NCBI RefSeq assembly: GCF_900188235.1
Contig: NZ_FZNT01000002.1
Coordinates: 496,001-560,000 of the forward strand
From: Lutibacter agarilyticus
GTDB taxonomy: Bacteria > Bacteroidota > Bacteroidia > Flavobacteriales > Flavobacteriaceae
Reading direction: 5' to 3'
DNA length: 64,000 bases
Position 1 is the stretch's first letter, and the number at the start of each line of letters is the position of its first letter. Both the position numbers and the translations under genes were made by a program. The notes beneath the pieces are model-generated. The model was not told where the DNA came from and did not search any database. It worked only from the letters and a program-made list of their open reading frames with translations. Positions 1 to 8,534 of this stretch are shown in pieces.

Positions 1-2113
1 AAAATAAATCGACATATTTACCTAAGTAAACATCGGCATTTATTTCACCACCAAGTGATGTAGAGTTACCAGCATTTGTGTAACTTCTAATTAAAACATT
101 TTCCTGTAAAATGTCGTGTAAATCTGGGTTTTCAATTGCTGTTGTTGTTGTGTTTACTCTAAAAACAGCATTGTTAACACCTCGATAAAAACCAGTAATA
201 TCAAGGGTTGTCTTTCCAACTTTAGTGTCATAAGTTAATTCTACATTATTGGTGTATTCTGATTCTAATTCAGGGTCTCCAAGTACATAAACCTCGTAGT
301 GACGACGGTATAAAAATGGTGATAATGTTGTTGCTGACGGACGGTTAATTCGTCGGCTTGCAGCTAATATCAAACTATTTTCATCAGAAACAGGATAGCT
401 TAAATGTAGCGATGGAAAGAAATCTAGTTTTGTGCGGTCAAAATCAGATGCTCCAGAGTTGTTAAATAAGTTCAAATAATCAGTATTTGTTACGTGCATT
501 TTTTGATCTTCGTACTCAATTCTTAATCCAACTATGTAATCTAATTTTCCGGTTTTACCTGTAAAATCAGCATATCCAGCATAAACACCTCTACTCATAT
601 CAATAGCGTTGTTTAAGTCTTTTGTAACTAAATCATTATCAAAAATAAAGTCTCCCGCAATAGCTACATTATTACTTCTAACACCTAGTTTTAATGAATT
701 AAAATCATTGTATTTGATAGCATAATCAGCAGAAAAAATAAATCCATGAAGCGGTGTATCATCTGCCATTGAATATTGTTGCTCAACTGTTGAACCAGCA
801 ATATCAGCAATAGGATCGTAAGCGTAATTTTGATTGGTTAGTTCTCTGCTTAATTGAGAATTTTCATAAGATCCTGCAATTTTTAAATTTTTATCTTCAC
901 TAATATCTAATGAATAATCGGCATTAAACGTGTTGTATTGTCCGTATCTATTGTCAATATTTGGATTGTATATCCAGTCTTCAGAAGCAAGGTCTTTGTT
1001 AGAACCATCGGCATCAGCATAATAGTTGTTGTAAATATAGTAAGCTGCTCTTCCTCCAGTTCTGTTCCCGTAAGAATACGTAAGCGAAAGTTTGTCTTTT
1101 TCACTTAAATTGAAATCTACTCCTGCGTTTGCGGTATAATACTCGTACCATTCAGGACGCTCACCAGCAGCATCCATATGAAAATATTCACCTTCAGGAT
1201 ATTTTACCAATACACGCGCATCTCCAATTCTTTTTCCGTTAACGTTTCTTTTATTGTAATTAAAACCACCATAAAACGAAATATTTTTAGTATTGTACAT
1301 TAAGTTGATACCACCACCATAACGGTCGTTATTCATTTTATAATCACTGTATTTATCATTAAGATTAGACCAAGGCGAACCTCCAATTAAACCATTTGCG
1401 TTTAATGATAAACCTTCAACACCATTAGTTTTAGTAGTAATATTTATAATTCCACCTTTTCCTTGTGCGTCAAAACTTGCTGTTGGAACCGTAATAACAT
1501 CTACTTTGTTTACATTGTTTCCAGCAATTTGAGTCAATAATACAGTTGCGTCTATTTGTGTTGGTTTTCCGTTTAAATATACTTGAAAATTACTTGTTCC
1601 TCTTACTGAAACTTCACCACTAGGATCTACAGAAACTGAAGGTAATTTATTTAAAACATCAGCAGCAGTTCCTCCTTTAGCCGTTTCAAAATCGTTAGGA
1701 TTGTATGTTTTTCGATCTATTTTTGTAGACTGAATTTTGTTTGTTGCTGTTATAGCTACTTCATTTAATGCTTCTGTTGAAGGTTTTAAATAAACGCTGT
1801 TAACAGTTACTTTTGAATCTTGTTTATTAATAACAATGTTGTTTATCGTTTTTGTGTTGTATCCCATAAATGAAATTTCAACAGTGTACGTTCCGTAAGG
1901 AATAGCAGTAGCTTTGAATTTTCCATGTTCATTTGAAACAATTCCTTGTATTGTTTTTGAAGATAAAGCATCGGTAATAACTATTGTTGCGTACGGAATT
2001 TCTTCTTTAGAATCTTTATCTAGTACCTCGCCCGAGATACTTCCTTGTTGTGCAAAAAGTGAACTAGTTGCAATAAAAATGAAAAGTGATAAGGTTTTTA
2101 ACTTTTGAATCAT
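1..2113 (-). CDS. TonB-dependent receptor / outer-membrane beta-barrel protein, C-terminus cut by window edge
   Basis: Outer-membrane receptor that would import a ligand using TonB energy; the substrate cannot be told. The frame is open from the ATG at 2113 to the window edge (about 704 codons seen). It starts with a signal peptide ending near SSLFAQQ. Next come a carboxypeptidase-regulatory-like beta-sandwich (about residues 22-105: GEVLDKDSKEEIPYATI, GTYTVEISFMGY) and a plug domain (about 115-230, with LNKLPSVSVDPSGEVSVRG and GGIINITTK). The rest is beta-barrel with many Tyr/Asn-rich strands. The plug and barrel style fits the Bacteroidota outer membrane protein beta-barrel family (PF14905 type) rather than SusC, and no SusD partner lies beside it. 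It is transcribed leftwards; two TTAACA-like hexamers at 2179 and 2189 lie upstream but with a 10-bp period. The carboxyl end is missing. Confidence 0.9.
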   Translation of the reverse strand, partial: MIQKLKTLSLFIFIATSSLFAQQGSISGEVLDKDSKEEIPYATIVITDALSSKTIQGIVSNEHGKFKATAIPYGTYTVEISFMGYNTKTINNIVINKQDSKVTVNSVYLKPSTEALNEVAITATNKIQSTKIDRKTYNPNDFETAKGGTAADVLNKLPSVSVDPSGEVSVRGTSNFQVYLNGKPTQIDATVLLTQIAGNNVNKVDVITVPTASFDAQGKGGIINITTKTNGVEGLSLNANGLIGGSPWSNLNDKYSDYKMNNDRYGGGINLMYNTKNISFYGGFNYNKRNVNGKRIGDARVLVKYPEGEYFHMDAAGERPEWYEYYTANAGVDFNLSEKDKLSLTYSYGNRTGGRAAYYIYNNYYADADGSNKDLASEDWIYNPNIDNRYGQYNTFNADYSLDISEDKNLKIAGSYENSQLSRELTNQNYAYDPIADIAGSTVEQQYSMADDTPLHGFIFSADYAIKYNDFNSLKLGVRSNNVAIAGDFIFDNDLVTKDLNNAIDMSRGVYAGYADFTGKTGKLDYIVGLRIEYEDQKMHVTNTDYLNLFNNSGASDFDRTKLDFFPSLHLSYPVSDENSLILAASRRINRPSATTLSPFLYRRHYEVYVLGDPELESEYTNNVELTYDTKVGKTTLDITGFYRGVNNAVFRVNTTTTAIENPDLHDILQENVLIRSYTNAGNSTSLGGEINADVYLGKYVDLF

Positions 2114-2202
2114 TTTAAATTTGGTTTTTAAATAATTTGCGAATGTAACATAAATTACATTTTAATGCCATTAAAGATTGTTAACAACTGTTAATTAAGC
2201 AT

Positions 2203-2241
2203 AAAAAAAAGGGAAACACAGTCTGTATTTCCCTTTTTTTT
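2203..2241 (-). terminator. Rho-independent terminator of the porin gene
   Basis: A stem of AAAAGGGAAA facing TTTCCCTTTT (outer arms at 2203-2216 and 2228-2241, with ACA/TGT extending the stem inwards) sits 14 bases past the porin stop codon. Read on the minus strand the hairpin ends in a T-run, as expected for intrinsic termination of the leftward porin transcript. Confidence 0.75.
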
Positions 2242-2254
2242 GTTTTGATTGTTT

Positions 2255-3445
2255 TTAGAAATGGATATCAAATTGTAATCTCCACATAATAATATCGTTT
2301 GCAGGATTAATATCTATCACGCTAACATCAGTTTGAACTTTTAATTTGTGTCCTACAATAAATTTTGAAACTCCTAATGTATATTGATTTTCAGGAACTT
2401 TACCTGTAATGTCTTGGTCTAATTTCACACTAGAATATCTTCCTGAAACTTCCCAGTTGTTTTTAAATAAATAGCCACTTTGAAGGTTAATTCCTTTTCC
2501 AACTTGAACAATAGCACCTGTTTTGGTTCCATCAGAATTTGTTGCAAACGGATTTTTAGCATCTCTATCTGCATATTCACCCATAAAACTAAATCCTCTG
2601 TATTTAAATATAGCGTCAACAAATACATCGTTTATATTTGTTTCATATAAACCATAATCAGTTTCCATATAAGATCCTTGGTTTCCTCTAACTCTTACAG
2701 CATTATTGTTATGGTTATAAGTTACACCTATAGCTAATTTAGGTGTAGGTTCTCTTTTTAAATCTGATCCAAAATAGTCTCCGTTACTAGTAAAATTACC
2801 AAATGGTAACAGCTCTACACGTCCGGTGTATTGAAGTCCACCTTCATTTCCTGTAGTTACGTTACGCCCTTCACCTTGTGAAATTGAAAATATTTCTCTT
2901 ACTACAAAATTATTTGAAATGTTAAAGTTATGTCTTAATTGAATACCTATATCTCTATCAATATTAAATCGAGCGTTTAAAATTGAACGATCTACCATTT
3001 GCATGTTTGCTGAAGAAATTACACGCTCCCTGTTTCCTGGTAATTTAGTTTGACCGAACCAAAAATATAGATTTTTAGCAAAATTATATTTCATAACGGC
3101 GTCCATAATGATTCTAGGTGTATTTCCTGTGTACTTAGAAGTACCTGAAATATCTCTATTAGAAAGGCCTAATTCAATTTTATATTTAAGTTTTGGTGTA
3201 AAAGCAAAACCATCAAATTTTAAACGAGATCTTCGGATTAAAAAACTAGTTTCGTTAGAAGCGCCATCTTCCCACATAGAAGATGCTAAAAACTGTACTC
3301 TGGCTCCAACTTTCATTGTCCAAGTGCTATCTTTTCCCACTAAATTAAAGATACCTTTTCCAAATTTTGGAGTTTTTGTCTCTTGAGCAGTTGCAATAAT
3401 ACATGTAAATGCAAATACCGCAAGTAGTGTACTTTTTAATTTCAT
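2255..3445 (-). CDS. Phosphate-selective porin O/P family protein (OprP/OprO-like)
   Basis: Outer-membrane porin family named after Pseudomonas OprP/OprO, which pass phosphate and polyphosphate. In Bacteroidota the family is widespread and the anion preference is mostly unproven. The 396-residue product has a signal peptide (MKLKSTLLAVFAF, cleavage near IATAQE). It then shows typical family sequence: GARVQFLASSMWEDG, IRRSRLKFDGFAFTPKLKY, IELGLSNRDISG. The C-terminus WRLQFDIHF ends in Phe, as needed for BAM recognition. A longer frame begins with TTG at 3481, but the ATG at 3445 starts the signal peptide and lies 27 bases from a -7 element. Three 11-bp-spaced TTAACA-like repeats stand at the -33 position, which supports phosphate-starvation control. 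A terminator follows. Single-gene transcript likely. Confidence 0.87.
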   Translation of the reverse strand: MKLKSTLLAVFAFTCIIATAQETKTPKFGKGIFNLVGKDSTWTMKVGARVQFLASSMWEDGASNETSFLIRRSRLKFDGFAFTPKLKYKIELGLSNRDISGTSKYTGNTPRIIMDAVMKYNFAKNLYFWFGQTKLPGNRERVISSANMQMVDRSILNARFNIDRDIGIQLRHNFNISNNFVVREIFSISQGEGRNVTTGNEGGLQYTGRVELLPFGNFTSNGDYFGSDLKREPTPKLAIGVTYNHNNNAVRVRGNQGSYMETDYGLYETNINDVFVDAIFKYRGFSFMGEYADRDAKNPFATNSDGTKTGAIVQVGKGINLQSGYLFKNNWEVSGRYSSVKLDQDITGKVPENQYTLGVSKFIVGHKLKVQTDVSVIDINPANDIIMWRLQFDIHF

Positions 3446-3471
3446 TTTAAATAATTTAATTTTAGTCGATG

Positions 3472-3516
3472 CAAAAGTCAATTGTATATGTTAACTAAAT
3501 GTTAATTAGATGTTAC
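3472..3516 (-). promoter_or_regulatory. Pho-box-like triple repeat and -7 element of the porin gene
   Basis: On the minus strand three hexamers, GTAACA, TTAACA and TTAACA, end at 3511, 3500 and 3489, an exact 11-bp period with AT-rich 5-base spacers. Nine bases further is GACTTTTG (3479-3472), a one-mismatch match to the Bacteroidota -7 element TAnnTTTG. Activator repeats replacing the distal promoter element is the known layout of PhoB boxes. The match to the Bacillus PhoP hexamer TT(A/T/C)ACA is by eye, and the regulator itself is not in the window. Confidence 0.65.
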
Positions 3517-3542
3517 TATAAAAATAACGTTTAAAAATGAAA

Positions 3543-3573
3543 AAAGCTACCTTTTAGAAATAAAGGTAGCTTT
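3543..3573 (-). terminator. Perfect 12-bp terminator-like hairpin upstream of the porin promoter
   Basis: AAAGCTACCTTT (3543-3554) pairs with AAAGGTAGCTTT (3562-3573) around a 7-base loop. Read on the minus strand it is followed by six Ts; on the plus strand only by three. It therefore looks like a terminator for a transcript coming from the right, yet no minus-strand gene lies between it and 3937. It may end an unannotated small RNA or insulate the porin promoter. Confidence 0.6.
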
Positions 3574-3841
3574 ACATTTCAAAATTAAGTTGACTAAAAC
3601 TAATATTATTTAATGAAATGTTTGTGAACTGTAGAAAAGCGCACAAGGCAAATATCAGAACTGTATTGTAATTCTATATTATGTTAGTATTATGAAATTA
3701 TTAATTGTTTTACCTGTAAAATACAACCGTTTTAATGTTGTGTAAAATAGTTGTTTTGTAAAATCCAAATTTTTGAGCATTTCTGAGTGTGTCTTAAGTG
3801 CTTAAATAGCAGTTGTTTAAAGTGTTTTTTGAAAAACTTAA

Positions 3842-3893
3842 TGTAAACTTAATGTTAAGAAAAGGTAAATTAAAGGTAAATTTGGTATTTTTG
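3842..3893 (+). promoter_or_regulatory. Reverse-oriented Pho-box-like repeats with perfect -7 element
   Basis: Plus-strand hexamers TGTAAA, TGTTAA, GGTAAA and GGTAAA start at 3842, 3853, 3864 and 3875, an exact 11-bp period. They are the reverse complement of the TTAACA-like units at the porin and receptor promoters. Five bases further on is TATTTTTG (3886-3893), a perfect TAnnTTTG element 44 bases before the ATG at 3937. The rightward gene therefore has a good promoter, but the boxes face the other way from the three neighbouring promoters, so activation, repression or service to a leftward transcript are all possible. Confidence 0.55.
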
Positions 3894-3936
3894 AGATATA
3901 AATAAAAACAGCTTATTCACATTAAAATTTATAAAT

Positions 3937-4284
3937 ATGAAAAATTTAATAATTGCATTTGTTTTACTTTTTAGCGTTACTGCTTTTTCTCAAGAGCAAA
4001 AAATAGATTATAAAAAAATTGACAACGATATAGTGCAGGCAACGTATTATTTTGCTGATAACAGTACCGTTGTTGAAAGAGAAGGTTTTTTTAATAAAGA
4101 AGGAAAATTACACGGAACTTGGGTTAGTTATGATGAGCAAGGAAATAAAACAACCATTGCTAATTATGAAAACGGTAAAAAAGAAGGGGTTTGGACGTAT
4201 TTTAAAAAGGATAAAATAAATGTTGTAACCTACAAGCAAAATAAAATTGTAACTGTAGAAACGAAGGATCTTATTGTTAATTAA
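3937..4284 (+). CDS. Small exported MORN-like repeat protein
   Basis: A 115-residue protein with a clear signal peptide (MKNLIIAFVLLFSVTAFSQ, cleavage after about residue 18). The mature part holds two or three MORN-like units: REGFFNKEGKLHGTWVSYD, GNKTTIANYENGKKEGVW, TYFKKDKINVVTYKQNK. Such units occur in the YwqK-like family that is often labelled antitoxin or nicotinic acid mononucleotide adenylyltransferase in flavobacterial genomes; neither activity is supported here. It is a single gene between a divergent porin and a convergent lipoprotein, with a strong hairpin after it. The 11-bp repeats upstream suggest it answers to the same signal as the porin. The biochemical role is unknown. Confidence 0.8.
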   Translation: MKNLIIAFVLLFSVTAFSQEQKIDYKKIDNDIVQATYYFADNSTVVEREGFFNKEGKLHGTWVSYDEQGNKTTIANYENGKKEGVWTYFKKDKINVVTYKQNKIVTVETKDLIVN

Positions 4285-4304
4285 GCTCTAAGTATTACTT
4301 ATAC

Positions 4305-4336
4305 AAGAAAAGGCAGCCAATTGGCTGCCTTTTCTT
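4305..4336. terminator. Bidirectional terminator, perfect 16-bp palindrome
   Basis: AAGAAAAGGCAGCCAA at 4305-4320 is followed directly by its exact reverse complement at 4321-4336. It lies between two convergent genes and has A/T-rich flanks on both sides, so it can stop transcripts from either direction. Confidence 0.85.
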
Positions 4337-4356
4337 ATTGGTAAAATATTTAGTTG

Positions 4357-5550
4357 TTATTCAACAGTCCATCCTGCTCCCCAAGTTGCATAATCAGTTC
4401 CTGTTGCGTTACCATCACCAGAAATAAAATCAGCTTCAGTAAATGTAAATCCTGTATCGTTTTTCATTTTAACAGTAACGTTGTTAAAAGTAACATCAAC
4501 AATTTGTAATACGTCATCTAAAACTCCTTGTCCTGTTGGGTTATTTCCAGTAGTATCACCGTCTAGATCAAATCCTTCAGCAAAATCGTTTAACACAATA
4601 TTTGTGAAAATTCCTTGAGTTCCGGCTCTTAATCTAATAGCTTCACTAGCATCATTAGCGCTTACAACAGTTACGTTTGTAACTTCAGGAGCAGAGAAAA
4701 ATTTAGGGCTTGAGTTGTTACCTATATCAGTATTATAACCATCACATTCAAAAGCTTTATCGTGATCTACACCGTGTTTTATGTAAGCGTTTGTAACTTT
4801 TCCACTGAAACCTTCTGTCCAGTCAATAGAATCATCGTAAGCGTTTATCACCGAAACGTAGTTGACGTTTACAGTTCCACCAAAAAATTCAAGACCATCA
4901 TCTAAACCTTCAAACATTTGAATGTACTCAACAGTTGTTCCGTTTCCAACACCGTAGAATGAGAATCCATTATTTTCAGAAGAACCATCTGCCTTTCCGC
5001 CAGAATATTGTACACGTACATAACGTAAGGTTCCAGAATTATCAGCGGCATCTGATCCACCGTAAGGTAAACTTCCAATTTCAGAAGTTGAAGTACCCGT
5101 TGCAACAGAGTTGATAGGTGCTTTTCCTAAAATGATTAATCCACCCCAATCTCCAGCTTTTGGAGCTGATGAATTAGAAGTCATTACAATTGGATTTTCT
5201 TTGGTTCCGTTTGCTTCAATTTTTGCACCTTGAGCAATTGCAATATAAATATCAGATCCAGATGCTAATGCGTTGATAGTGGTTCCGGCTTCAATAGTTA
5301 AAGTAGTACCTTCAGCCATTACCAAAGCACCATTTAAAATGTAGTTATTTGTTGCTTCTAAAGCTAAATCTACAGTGTATGTTCCAGAGATGTTAATAGT
5401 TTCTCCAGTACCAGGATTGTTTCCTCCACCGTTAACGATGTTTGTTACAGAATTATCTGTGTTATTAATAATGATATCAGCAGTATCATCTTCACCGCAA
5501 GATATAAATAGCGTTGAAGCTATTGCTAAAGTTAAAAATGTATTCTTCAT
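4357..5550 (-). CDS. Surface lipoprotein with beta-helix-like repeats, partner of the TonB receptor
   Basis: A 397-residue lipoprotein. The signal peptide MKNTFLTLAIASTLFIS is followed by Cys and then GEDD. Acidic residues right after the lipidated Cys match the lipoprotein export signal that sends Bacteroidota lipoproteins to the cell surface. The body is rich in short repeats such as GTTLTIEAGTTINA, GAKIEANGTKENPIVMTSN, GDWGGLIILGKAPIN and DGLEFFGGTVNVNYVSVIN, typical of a right-handed parallel beta-helix. The gene starts about 34 bases after the stop of the receptor at 5585-8416, so the two are one operon. An alternative ATG at 5574 adds eight residues. By analogy with SusC/SusD it may be the ligand-binding lid or a surface enzyme for that receptor, but it is not SusD-like. 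Substrate unknown. Confidence 0.75.
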   Translation of the reverse strand: MKNTFLTLAIASTLFISCGEDDTADIIINNTDNSVTNIVNGGGNNPGTGETINISGTYTVDLALEATNNYILNGALVMAEGTTLTIEAGTTINALASGSDIYIAIAQGAKIEANGTKENPIVMTSNSSAPKAGDWGGLIILGKAPINSVATGTSTSEIGSLPYGGSDAADNSGTLRYVRVQYSGGKADGSSENNGFSFYGVGNGTTVEYIQMFEGLDDGLEFFGGTVNVNYVSVINAYDDSIDWTEGFSGKVTNAYIKHGVDHDKAFECDGYNTDIGNNSSPKFFSAPEVTNVTVVSANDASEAIRLRAGTQGIFTNIVLNDFAEGFDLDGDTTGNNPTGQGVLDDVLQIVDVTFNNVTVKMKNDTGFTFTEADFISGDGNATGTDYATWGAGWTVE

Positions 5551-5584
5551 TGTTTTTGATTTATTTAAATTCATGTTTATTTTT

Positions 5585-8416
5585 TTATAATTTATATTTT
5601 AATTGTAGTCCGAAGTTCATTCCGTATTTATAGTTTGCAAGTATTACTTCTTCATTGTTTGAGATTTCTCTAATTATTTTAACATTTGGGTTTAATAAGT
5701 TTTTTGCTCTAAAATTTAACTCAAAGTGTTCTCCAATTTGGTTTTTCCAAACAAAATCTAATGTTGAAAAACCTTTTTCAATTTTGTTACCTAACTGGCC
5801 AGAACCTAAGGCGAAAATTCGATCTGAAAAGTAACTGTACACTAAATTCATTGTCGGAATTACTTTTTCTCCAAAGTTTGGACTGTAATTTAAATCGGCA
5901 TTGATAAGTAATGGAGAAGCGCCTTGTAGTTGGTCATTTTCACGATTAAAGGCCGTACTATAGTTTCCTTGAATGGTGTTGAATAAATCTTGCTCGGTAT
6001 GCATATATGAAATATTAAAACCAGCTGCAAGCATTGTTTCATCTTCAGTGTTTTTTAAAAGGTCTTTTTTTAATTCTAACTCAGCACCAAAAATGGAAGC
6101 TTTGTTACCCGTTCTAAAAAAACGTTGTGTACCTGTGGCATCATTTGCTACTACTAAGTTTACAGGATCTTTAATTTCTTTTGCAAAAACACCAAACGAA
6201 ATTAGTTCATTGCTACTCATAAACCACTCATATTTTAAATCGAGGTTTAATACTTTAGAGTATGCAACATCTTTTACATTTACATAATTAACACCTTGTT
6301 GATGTCCTAATAAATCAGGGTTACCACCAATTCTTTGTGTTACACCTTCGTAAACATAAGGGGCCATTTCTTTAAATTCAGGAAATGAAACAGTATTGCT
6401 GTACGAGAAACGTAAGTTGATTTCATCGTTTAAAGCATATTTTATGTTGATGCTTGGTAAGTACAATGTTTCAGTAACTTCTGAAATTCCAGGATTGTTA
6501 ATTAAGTTAATTACATCGTATTCAATTTTTTGGTTGAACCACTCTGTTCTAATTGCAGGTACTAACAACCATTTTTCACCTAAAGTTATTTCTCCTGAAG
6601 CATATCCAGATGCTACTGAAAGTTCTGCATTATACGTGTTTTCAGGTAAACCAGGATTGTTTGTTGGGCCTATGTAAAAAACACCTTCACCAGAAGGATT
6701 AATAGGTCTAAACACATCCGTTTCATACAAACCATTCGCCCAATTTTCATAGTTGAATATTTCGTTGAAATTTTTAGGATCAACAATTAAGGAGTCGTCT
6801 ATGTTTTTGTAGCCATAACGAATGTTTTGGAAATCACGCTTTTTAAAACGATCGCTAGCACCTATGTTAAGTGTAAAAGCATCCGAAAAAATCATTTTTG
6901 CATTTATTCTTCCGTTAAACTCTTCATCAATAATTTTTTCAAAATAACGTTGGTTGTCAAAAGAGTTGTTTGTGTAAAATGACGGACTTGTACTTGGGTC
7001 GTTGTCTAAGTAGTTGTAGTATTCTTCTAACGATAAACGTTTTCTGTCTGGTTCGTGAGAAAATACGTTGTTATAGCCTAAACCCCAATCAAAAATTAGT
7101 TTGTCATTGTTTACTTTATGCGTTCCCATTAATTGGTTTACAAACACTAAATTTTGATTGAACTGCACATTCATTTGGTAAAAACCAGCATCTGTATTTA
7201 TTTGTGCATCTCGGTTGGTACCTAAACCTTTTGTTCCGTAATAACCCACTTGATCGTTACCACTATTTATAAATAATGAATTGTAAGATAGTTTGTGATT
7301 GTCATTAATTTTATAAATAAAATTACCCATTACATTACTAGTAGTTTCGTAGTTGTACAAGTCAACATTTGGGTACGATTTTTTCAATACGTTGGTGTAA
7401 TCAGCTTCAACACCTTGTAAAAAAGAATATTCGTTTTGAAATGATCCTGTTAGAAAAAAGCTAAATCTACCGTTTTCACCCACGTCAAATGATTTTCCTC
7501 CAGAAGCGCTAATTTTTGAATTTATAGGAGTGTATCCGTCAATAGGATCTGGACCGTGAGACAATACAACAGCATAAGGATTATGGTCATATCTTCCATA
7601 AAACCCAAAGAAACCTGTTCCACTATTTTTTACAAAATCTTCACTTATGGCATTGGTGTTAATTTCTGAAGCTACAGTTACTTCAAAAAAACCATTTCCA
7701 GTATATTCTTTTGAAGTTATATTTACATTTCCAGCGGCAAAATCACCGTAAAAATTAGCAGCATACGCTTTACTTACTGAAACGTTTTGAATAACATCTG
7801 AAGAAAATAAATTCAAATCCATATTCTTCTTGTTAATATCGTTTGAAGGCAATGTTAAACCATTCATAGAAGTATTTAAATAACGATCGCCCAATCCACG
7901 AACATATACGTTGCTTGAGCCTTCTTTAGAAATACCCGCTATTTTTGTAATGGCAGTTGCAGCATCTCCAACACCTTTTCTGGCAAGCTCATCAGAACCA
8001 ATACTTTGTTTTATTTCAACAGCCTTTTTTTGATCTGTCAATAATGCCGTTTCTGATTCTTTTCTGGTAGTTGCAGAAATTTGTATTTCATCTAACGAAA
8101 CACCTTGGCTAGCGCTCATTGTTTTATTAATAACAATAGTTTCGCCTTCTTTTACAATTACATTTTCAACTTCAATAGTTTCGTAACCAATAAAACTAAA
8201 TACCAATGTGTAGGTGCCTGGGTCAGCTTGTAATAAATAAGTTCCTTCAAATTCAGTGGTTACACCAATAGTGCTTCCTTTTATAAAAACATTGGCAAAT
8301 GGTAACGGCTCGTTTTCAAACTCTTTGTCAAATACGGTTCCAGAAATAGTTCCTTTAGTTTGGCTAAATGTTATAGTGGTAACAAGTAATAATATTGCGA
8401 TAAAAATTTTTCTCAT
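5585..8416 (-). CDS. TonB-dependent receptor with N-terminal carboxypeptidase-regulatory-like domain
   Basis: A 943-residue outer-membrane transporter. It has a signal peptide (MRKIFIAILLLVTTITFSQ) and a beta-sandwich domain (about 22-110: GTISGTVFDKEFENEPLPFA, GTYTLVFSFIGYETI). The plug follows (about 125-240: ARKGVGDAATAITKIAGI, VYVRGLGDRYLNT, AANFYGDFAAGNVNI), then a long beta-barrel ending in YGMNFGLQLKYKL. It lacks an STN signalling domain, so no anti-sigma link is expected. It is the first gene of an operon with the beta-helix lipoprotein. Six 11-bp-spaced repeats precede a -7 element ending 21 bases before the ATG, the same layout as at the porin. Ligand unknown; the promoter suggests a phosphorus source. 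Confidence 0.9.
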   Translation of the reverse strand: MRKIFIAILLLVTTITFSQTKGTISGTVFDKEFENEPLPFANVFIKGSTIGVTTEFEGTYLLQADPGTYTLVFSFIGYETIEVENVIVKEGETIVINKTMSASQGVSLDEIQISATTRKESETALLTDQKKAVEIKQSIGSDELARKGVGDAATAITKIAGISKEGSSNVYVRGLGDRYLNTSMNGLTLPSNDINKKNMDLNLFSSDVIQNVSVSKAYAANFYGDFAAGNVNITSKEYTGNGFFEVTVASEINTNAISEDFVKNSGTGFFGFYGRYDHNPYAVVLSHGPDPIDGYTPINSKISASGGKSFDVGENGRFSFFLTGSFQNEYSFLQGVEADYTNVLKKSYPNVDLYNYETTSNVMGNFIYKINDNHKLSYNSLFINSGNDQVGYYGTKGLGTNRDAQINTDAGFYQMNVQFNQNLVFVNQLMGTHKVNNDKLIFDWGLGYNNVFSHEPDRKRLSLEEYYNYLDNDPSTSPSFYTNNSFDNQRYFEKIIDEEFNGRINAKMIFSDAFTLNIGASDRFKKRDFQNIRYGYKNIDDSLIVDPKNFNEIFNYENWANGLYETDVFRPINPSGEGVFYIGPTNNPGLPENTYNAELSVASGYASGEITLGEKWLLVPAIRTEWFNQKIEYDVINLINNPGISEVTETLYLPSINIKYALNDEINLRFSYSNTVSFPEFKEMAPYVYEGVTQRIGGNPDLLGHQQGVNYVNVKDVAYSKVLNLDLKYEWFMSSNELISFGVFAKEIKDPVNLVVANDATGTQRFFRTGNKASIFGAELELKKDLLKNTEDETMLAAGFNISYMHTEQDLFNTIQGNYSTAFNRENDQLQGASPLLINADLNYSPNFGEKVIPTMNLVYSYFSDRIFALGSGQLGNKIEKGFSTLDFVWKNQIGEHFELNFRAKNLLNPNVKIIREISNNEEVILANYKYGMNFGLQLKYKL

Positions 8417-8436
8417 TTTCTAATAATTTCTTGCTG

Positions 8437-8514
8437 CAAAGAAATTGTACTAGCGTAAATGAAAAGTTAACGGGTGGTTATAAAAAGATAACTAAAAAGT
8501 TAAGTAAATGTTAA
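8437..8514 (-). promoter_or_regulatory. Pho-box-like array of six 11-bp repeats plus -7 element (receptor operon)
   Basis: On the minus strand six hexamers follow each other at an exact 11-bp period: TTAACA, TTAACT, GTTATC, ATAACC, TTAACT, TTTACG (plus-strand starts 8509, 8498, 8487, 8476, 8465, 8454). Nine bases later comes TTTCTTTG (8444-8437), one mismatch from TAnnTTTG. The distance from the last hexamer to the TTTG is 17 bases, identical to the porin promoter. The array is three helical faces longer than a minimal box, which may mean strong cooperative binding. Confidence 0.65.
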
Positions 8515-8534
8515 CCAAAATAAATAGGAGAGTT

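Larger units (their letters stand above)
3446..3936. other. 491-bp divergent intergenic region
   Basis: No protein-coding frame of note lies here. The region holds the porin promoter at its left end, a terminator-like hairpin pointing left at 3543-3573, and a second 11-bp repeat array at 3842-3880 with a perfect -7 element at 3886-3893 at its right end. The part in between (about 3575-3835) is AT-rich with no other structure that I can name. It could hold a small RNA read leftwards, because the hairpin has its T-run on that side and no known minus-strand gene feeds it. Confidence 0.5.

Noticed and set aside
2179..2194. Two TTAACA-like hexamers upstream of the first receptor as a fifth Pho-type box
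   Set aside because: The hexamers are 10 bases apart rather than 11, and no TTTG lies at the matching distance on the minus strand, so it does not share the layout of the other arrays.
3700..3770. TGTAAAA repeats at 3715, 3741 and 3757 as a further array
   Set aside because: Spacings of 26 and 16 bases do not follow the 11-bp period; the region is simply AT-rich.
4357..5550. SusD-like assignment of the lipoprotein behind the TonB receptor
   Set aside because: The sequence has beta-helix-like short repeats and none of the helical TPR-like SusD features.
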